Source: Hyperoodon ampullatus (lineage: Eukaryota > Chordata > Mammalia > Artiodactyla > Ziphiidae). Taken from it: a stretch of 64,000 nucleotides of DNA. This document shows positions 57,441 through 64,000 of this stretch, piece after piece. A program made the translations under genes and the position numbers. The notes beneath the pieces are model-generated. The model was given only the letters and a program-made list of their open reading frames with translations. It searched no databases and was not told the origin of the DNA. The first letter of the stretch is position 1; each line of letters opens with the position of its first letter. The stretch covers positions 10,096,632 to 10,160,631 of the forward strand of contig OX457057.1 in assembly GCA_949752795.1 (NCBI GenBank), given 5' to 3'.

Positions 57441-60400
57441 GCTCCAGGGTGGCTGGTCTTCCTTCCTCCTTTCCCCCCCAACGGCACTTAACCCATCTGA
57501 GTGAGGCAGGCGGGCTCAACCCGTGGGCGCTGCCAGGGCCCCCGCTGCGCCCCGAAGGAAAGCCAGGGGCCAGTCAGCAGTTTCCACGCTGGCCCTGAGT
57601 TTGTCGGGGAACTGGCAGCCACCCGGGCGCGGATCTGCTGCTGATCTAACCAACGCCCAGCCGAGAGGCACCCTCAGAGGCCTCAGAGGCCAGGGTTCCC
57701 AGCTTTGTGGCCTCAGTTCCAGTGCTTCCACACTCTAGACCCCGTGTGCCCCATCTGTTAAATGGGAAAAGGTAATATGCATGACACCAGCTTTGGAGGA
57801 GGAGCACAGAGTCAAGAAACAAAGTTTAAAAATGATCTTTTCCTTCTAATTTCTACTCCATCCTCAACAAACCCCCAGCTTTGGTCCCCAAGGAAGGTGG
57901 TCAGGGCGGTGCCAAGGCTGGAAGGACAGCAAGGAATGGTATGTGTAGCCTCAGACCCTTCACCAACCCCCAAGTCAAACTCCTTTCCCTTCCCAACCCC
58001 ATTTAGAAACTTTTCTAAGGAGAAGTCCCCACAGAGCCACCAAGAGATTGTCCTGCTGTTGGCTATTTTGGTCCAAGTGTCCTGGAATTGATAAGCTCCC
58101 CCTGGACCAAAATAACCCAGGAACAGCTGTTGGGCAGCAGGCCCCCAGAGCCCCTGCCCTGGCCCCTGGCCCCATGCAGATTGATGGAGCCTTGAATTCT
58201 GAAGCCACAAAGCTAAGCCCTGGCCTTTTTCCAAAGGTACACGCAGCTTGATGCCTTCCGATGGATCAAAAACCTGAGCCTCTGGGACCGAGCCAAGGGC
58301 TCAACAGAGCCCTGGGTGAGGAGGGGTACAGAGCCCTGAGGGAAGCTCTGAGACACTTGGGGTCCTGCTTACACCCCAGGCCTCCACACCAGACCTCCTG
58401 AGTCTCCTGTCTGTGTCCCCACTCTCCCAGGGTCCCCAGTTTGTCTTTGTCATCCCCAGCTGCAAGGGCTCATCCCCCATTCTGGTCTCATCCCTTTGAT
58501 GAGGCAGGCCTGGGGGAAACGTCTGAAGCGTCCCAGAGTGGGTGAACACCCCAGGCTGCATAAATAATGCATTATTGCCGTGTCAAGGCAAAGGCAGGTG
58601 GCGGAACAAACGGGTCCCCGCATTACAACTCTCCGGGTACACCCTGGAACGATCTGTTACTCCCTCCGCCCCTCCAGCCTCAGGCTTGGCTCTGGTTCCT
58701 CGCTCTAGTACTGAAGGGAACCTATTCCTGACCCGTCTGAGCCCCCAGCATCGTTGCTCAGGGCATCTGCGTTTGGCTGGGCTGCCATCCTACACACGTG
58801 CCCCCCTGGGCCTGTGTGTCTGAGAGCGCCATACCTCCCTGCCAAGTGGTCTGGTAGGCTGGAGCCCTGGCCAGAGTGTCAGACCCCTGGACCTGGTCCT
58901 GGCCCTACCACTGGCCACAGAACCTTTCCCAGGCCACTCGATCTCTCTAGGGAAATAATTCCCAGTCGGGGATCCTTGGGCCCCCTGAGGATCAACTCTT
59001 TTCAGAATTTCAAAAACTCTGGTGAAAATTGGGCCTTTTCCTATAAGGAGGTCACCCAGAGCAAATGCCGCAGTTCTTGGCAATGAACTCCGTGATAGCC
59101 CTAGGTCTTTTGTATTGGGCAGAAACTGGTGATTTTGATGAATGGAAACAGATGAATGCCTACCTAATAAGTTCAGAGCATTTAGCAAGGGGCTGCAAAA
59201 CAGGGGGTTGCACAGTTGTAAAATAATCACAGGGGTCCCCAGGAATGAAAATGTTGAGAAATGACACTCTGGACCTTGATTGCCTCATCTTGAAACTAGA
59301 GAGAAAATACCTTCCCTCTCCCCTTCCACAGCCACTGTGAAGGCCACGTGGGGAAATGTTGGTTTGGAACGTGAGCTGAAAAGTGTTTGGAGAGACACTG
59401 CATATAAAAGTGGCCGTAAGTCGTGCTGTGGCAGGAACGCCTTGCTTCTTGCTTTGTGTCCCCCAAAGTGCCTTGAATCCAAATCGAAAGGCTTTTTTCA
59501 TGGATAGCAGAAGGAGCAGACATGGCTGGGGTTCGTGGGGAGCAGGGAGGCCCCCCATATTCCAAGACTCCCATGCCTTGGGAAAATGCAAGCTTTGCCA
59601 CCTCTGATTTTCCCCCAGCAAGGAAAACATAGCTGTGACCTCGGCAAGGTCACACCGTGAGTCAGTGGTAGCTGCTGGAAATAGAACACAGGCATCCTGA
59701 CTCCCGTGCCACCCCACTCACCCTGCTGCCTCCCTGGGAAGGGGGCCTCTTACAGCTTGAGGAAAAACACTGCAGGTGATGTGGAGAGACACCTTCAGAG
59801 ACTCAGTTTATCGGCTCCATTTCTGTATTTATTCCCAGAGTCAACACACTTTGTGATGCCTGATCAAGAGGTTCAAAACAGGGGTGGGACAAATACCGGA
59901 GGTATCCTGATGTTTTCGGAACCTTCCCCAAATCACCAAGCAGAATCCCTCACCCCTCTTCTATGCTCCCCGAGCTACAGAACACTTCCTGTCTTATCTT
60001 GTAAGTGGCCCCTGTCTGACTCCCCCTGAGGTTGGGCCTTGGGGAGCTACATGGTTGGGGTCTGCAGGAAATCCCCCACGTGGTGGCTGGTCCCTAAGCA
60101 AAAGCAAACCGGGCATGAGGGCTCCCCTTTGGTTGCCTCTAAATTAGCCCAAATCCTAGGCCCTAAATTGTAAACAAGGTGATGCCAGTATGGTATGTGC
60201 AGGAATCTGAATTTAGGTGCAGAGGCTAGGTTTGAATGATAAGACTGTGGATGGTGTTTGGTGATGTCATTTGGGTTACTGGCATGTGTCATCTGTGATG
60301 AGTGCCTGGCTGACCTGGCACCCCGTGGGCCCCAGGAAGGGAGATGTGCTCTGGCCCTTTGCCTGGGGGCAGGCTGACTCAGTGGAACCGGCTCTCTGCT

Positions 60401-60705
60401 CCGAGGACAACACTGCTCTGTATCCATCCGCCCACTAACTGGCAAACCCCAAGCTCCAATTTGTTCCCACCCACTGCCCTTCTCCACCACCACCACCAGG
60501 GGGCACCATCCGCCACTTGTACAGGTGAGAGCTGAACCCTTCCTCTCTCAAGGCAGCAGCTCTGTCTCCTCCCATAAAACTTGCTTTTGTTTTGCTCTCC
60601 TCTGGCAAGGCTGGACCCACTTTTTCGAAGAAAAGCTCCTGCCCCTGTTTTACCCCTGGTACTAGGAAACGAATCCTTAACCAGCCTCAATGGAGTCAGG
60701 GTGGT
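57441..60705. other. Upstream flank of LRRC38, nothing recognised
   Basis: About 3.3 kb upstream of the gene. No second gene, exon or nameable repeat was seen. Overlapping frames on both strands have no domain. It may hold promoter-distal control elements, but none can be pointed to. Confidence 0.4.
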
Positions 60706-60910
60706 AGTCGTGCTTAAGAACATGGGTTTGGAGTCAGACAGACCTGGGACAAACCTGGTTCTCTTGATCCCTGGCTCTGTCACCTTGAGCAGGTTGCTTA
60801 ATTTCTCTAAGCCTCAGTTTTCCCATCAATGAAATGGGATAATACTAGTGCCTATTTCACTGGGTGGTTATGAGGATTAAATGAGATCTATCAAGTGCTT
60901 AGCAGTGAGT
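60706..60910 (+). mobile_element. MIR SINE
   Basis: A well-preserved sense MIR: 'acatgggtttggagtcagac', 'ccctggctctgtcaccttg', 'taagcctcagttttcccatc', 'atgaggattaaatgagatct'. Confidence 0.88.
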
Positions 60911-61113
60911 CTTGACATCATAAATGGCCACATAATTATTTATTTCTTTGTTTTTTCACATATAGCAGGTAAATTTTTAATGGAAGTGGTATTCTTTAGG
61001 TAAATAATTAAAGTGTTTATCTGGAATGTATTTGCTAGGGATGCCCTACATTCTAGGATTGGGTTTAGTAACTCTCTCTGCCCTGAACCTTATTCCAAAT
61101 GTAGCATTTCTCA

Positions 61114-61145
<32 letters not shown>
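61114..61145 (+). repeat. (AC)16 microsatellite
   Basis: Sixteen uninterrupted AC units by direct count, flanked by tcag and tccccacccc. Likely length-polymorphic. Confidence 0.95.
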
Positions 61146-61146
<1 letters not shown>

Positions 61147-61619
61147 CCCCACCCCTTTAGCCCCCTCCAGCTCTGGCTGACTTTGTGAGCACAGTCATAG
61201 GTGAGCAGCTTCCAGCATCCTGGCTTGGTTGGCCTGAGCGCGGGCACACCAATGAGACCAAGGACATGGGGTCAGTCCCTCAGCCTGGCACAAGGAGACA
61301 TCTGTTCTCTGCTCACAGCCGGTATTCCTAATGCTGGCCAGCCATCCAGCAAATGAGTGACCTTGGGTAAGGAGGATGGGGATACTGCCACCCTGTCTCT
61401 CCAGGAGAAAAACACAGAGCACACGTCCCAAGAGTCAAGGGCACCACCATTCCACAGGCAGGAGGCACATGATCTCCAGCAAGTTCGGGACTCACCCCCG
61501 CTTCCTCTTCCCTCACACCCACCTCCTGTCCACTAGCAAGACCCTTTGGTGCTATGTCTCTGCCTCCACTGGGACCTCCTTAGTCCAAACTGGCATCGTC
61601 CTTTACAGAAGTCCCACTG

Positions 61620-61757
61620 GCCTTCCTGCTTCCAGCCTTGTTCCCAACAAGGGAACACTCACGCTCCCCACTCACGCTCCCAACACTCAAGAAAGCCAAA
61701 GTGAGCCTTTGAAAATATGTTACCTCCCAGTTCAGACACCCCCAGTGGCTTCCTGTG
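61620..61757 (+). mobile_element. LINE L2, left piece
   Basis: The run 'ttcagacacccccagtggct' followed by 'tcctg' is the L2 phrase that should lead to 'ataaaatc'; that continuation is found only after the LTR, at 62228. Confidence 0.6.
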
Positions 61758-62225
61758 AGTGGTAGGCAGACTTCTAAGATGACCCCCCAATGATCCCCAC
61801 GTCTTGGTACTCCCTGAGTGAGGGCAGGACCCATAACTTGCTTCTAACATATTTAGCGAAGGTGACGGATGCCATTTCTATGATTAGGTTACAAGAGAGG
61901 GTGACTTCCATCCTGCTATCAGACTCACTCTGCTGCCTCTTCGGCTTGTGTGCTTTGATGAAGCAAGCTGCCGTGTTGGAGTGGCCTGCATAGTGAGGAA
62001 CTGAAGGTGGCCTCAGATCTATAGCCCATGAGAAACTGTGTCCTGCCAACAACCACATAAGACCAGCAAACATTTTGGTTGCAACCTGTGAGAGATCCTA
62101 AGCAGAGAACCCAGCAAAGGCCTGTCAGACCCCTGACCCACAGAAACTGTGAGATTGAAAATGTGTTTTGTTTAAGCTGCTACATTTCTGGGGAATTTGT
62201 TACGTAGCAACAGCTAGCTAATACA
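61758..62225 (+). mobile_element. ERVL/MaLR-type LTR inserted in an L2
   Basis: Begins 'tggtaggcagacttctaag', contains 'tccccacgtcttggtactcc' and 'agcaaaggcctgtcagac', and ends in the LTR-typical 'tttgtttaagctgctacatt', 'aatttgttacgtagcaacag' and 'ctaataca'. No internal genes. A precise family name is not assigned. Confidence 0.7.
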
Positions 62226-62745
62226 CCTCGGCACTTGGAATAAAATCATCCCACCAGACCCTGCATCCTCTGGCCCCACTTGTTTCTCTCACCCTATTTT
62301 GGATCCCTCTCCCCTTGGCTCACCACCCTCCAGCCACTCTGGTCTTTTCATACATTTAATTCATCATGTTTGTGCCAACCCCAGGACCTTTGCCTGTGCT
62401 GTGCCCTCTGGCTGGAATACTTCCCGCCCTCACCTCCCCCAGTTTTTGGCATGGTTGGTGCCATTTGGTCATTCGGCTCTTCTCAGCCCAACTGTCACCT
62501 CCTCTGACTGGCCTCCACTGACATCCCTCTCCCCCACCCATCACTTCTGTGCTACCACCTTGTTTTATTTTCTTCAGAACATTTGTTACCACCTGATATT
62601 ATCTAGCTTGCTTGTTAGTTTACTTACTTGCTTTACTTCCTGGCACTAAAATAGAACTTCTATGAGAACCATTACATTGTCTCAGTTCGTAGAATCACCC
62701 CAAAAATATAATAGGCATTTGAAAAACGTTTCGTTAACTAATTGC
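62226..62745 (+). mobile_element. LINE L2, right piece
   Basis: Continues the L2 broken at 61757: 'cttggaataaaatcatccca', 'ccctgcatcctctggcccc', 'aggacctttgcctgtgctgt', 'tctggctggaatacttccc', ending near 'ataataggcatttgaaaaac'. Confidence 0.8.
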
Positions 62746-63379
62746 CACCTACAAATGATGCTTCTCAACTAGGCCACCAGTATCTCAACAGCTTCCAGTG
62801 GTATCTCACCTGGAGATGCCTATCTACCTCCTAGGGGGAGCAAGGACCTTCATTCCTCCAAAGGTGGTCTTGGCTCTGGGCCCATGGAGGGGGAGGGATT
62901 CATGTGTGGAGCACAAAGTGTGCCAGCTGTACCCCTGAAGTAGCCCGGGTGTTTGGGGCTCCCCCCAACACATTTCTAGCTTCTCTCTACTCCATCAAAG
63001 CCCACAGCACCCCATAAATCGCTTTAACACATCCACCTTCAAGCCTTCACGCGCACTCCCTTTCCAGCTTGCCTCTCACCATGTTCCAAGTTTGACTCAA
63101 GGAAACTTGGCCTCCTCCAGGAAGCCTTCCAGAGTTGCTCTGAACAAATCCCTGGTCCCCTTATTATCCATCCCAGGAGAATACGTGCTATGCTAGGTAT
63201 GGGGGTACAAGGATGAAGCAAGCACAGCCCCATGCTCAAGGAGCCCCTGGCTTAGGAGGCAGCCATAGGAAGAGGTAATCACAATTTGGTTAGAGCTCAG
63301 GACTTACCTGTCAGCCTGAAAATTCCAATTCATGCTGCTTTATTAAGCACACTGAAATAGGGGCAGTCAATTTGGCTAG
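62746..63379. other. Upstream flank, nothing firmly recognised
   Basis: No gene. Text near 63180-63300 ('gctcaaggagcccctggctt') may be the start of the unnamed old dispersed repeat. Confidence 0.35.
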
Positions 63380-63615
63380 AGTCAGAGCTAAAAGCATCAG
63401 CCCTTGGGCCAGTCAGCCTGCATTCGAATCCTACTTCCATCACTTCTAGACTGCATCTCTTCTGCAAGTAATCTCTCAAAGCCTCAGTTGCTTCATCTGT
63501 AAAATAGACACTCGTAGTATCCACCTCTTAGGGTTACTGTGAGGATTAAATGAGATAATGTACAAATTAGCATGCAGCACAACATCCAGGTGGGTGCTCA
63601 AAAGTACCAGCATCC
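63380..63615 (+). mobile_element. MIR SINE
   Basis: Sense MIR: 'gcctgcattcgaatcctact', 'tctcaaagcctcagttgctt', 'catctgtaaaatagacac', 'gtgaggattaaatgagataa'. Confidence 0.85.
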
Positions 63616-64000
63616 TGATACTGTCATCCGTTTGGATGCCTCCTGCAACACACTTCTTTTGCCTGCTTAATATTCACAAGAAAGGTATTGACCTGGGTTC
63701 TGGGGAGCTAAAGATAGAATAGAAAGCCTCATTTGTCAGCTGACTCACAATCTCTCTGAAGAGACAGGACACACAGCAGCAGCAGAGGGCAGACAATTCA
63801 AGGACTCACTGTGTATGATAACTGCCAACAAGCCTTATGAGTTTATAAATGTCACAGGCATTTGGAGGAGTCAGAGATGCCTGGACTGGTGTGACTGGAA
63901 AAGGTACATCTCAACACCATTAACCATGTTTTCCAAATCCGATTTTGGAGCATGTGGCCATGTGGCTTCATGCTCTGTACCCTGGCATGCAGCGTTCCCT
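63616..64000. other. Upstream flank, nothing recognised
   Basis: No gene or nameable repeat in the last 385 bases. Confidence 0.35.

Overview
The window is nuclear DNA of a mammal, most likely a whale, dolphin or porpoise. Five near-intact SINEs belong to the tRNA-derived CHR-2 group of cetaceans and their relatives, and several LINE-1 3' ends are of the cetartiodactyl type. Older mammalian layers (L2, MIR, MLT1, MLT2, MER20, MER5-like) confirm a placental genome. The species cannot be fixed from the sequence alone.

There is one protein-coding gene that I can support: LRRC38, on the minus strand, with two coding exons 33 kb apart. Exon 1 (56739 down to 56097) codes for the signal peptide and all leucine-rich repeats. 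Exon 2 (23305 down to 23052) codes for the end of the C-terminal cap, the membrane segment and an acidic tail. Joined through a phase-1 GT-AG intron they give 298 residues. The protein is the gamma-4 auxiliary subunit of the BK (KCNMA1) potassium channel.

Layout: 1-22.1 kb is intergenic DNA 3' of LRRC38, holding L1, ERV LTR, MLT2, MER20 and MIR remnants. From 22.16 to 23.05 kb lies the probable 3' UTR with a candidate poly(A) signal. From 23.3 to 56.1 kb is the single large intron, packed with transposons, several nested inside each other. From about 55.96 to 57.44 kb is a CpG island covering exon 1 and the promoter, with a 70-bp tandem duplication just upstream of the start codon. From 57.4 to 64 kb is upstream flanking DNA with an L2 split by an LTR, MIRs and an (AC)n microsatellite.

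I found no bacterial-type system, no CRISPR array, no intact retroviral or LINE gene and no structural RNA gene. The more unusual structures are a SINE whose tail region has become a 22-bp tandem array with an 88-bp higher-order period, a 35-bp intronic minisatellite, an L1/LTR truncation junction, and the promoter-proximal 70-bp duplication. Repeat borders are read by eye and are approximate unless target-site duplications are given.
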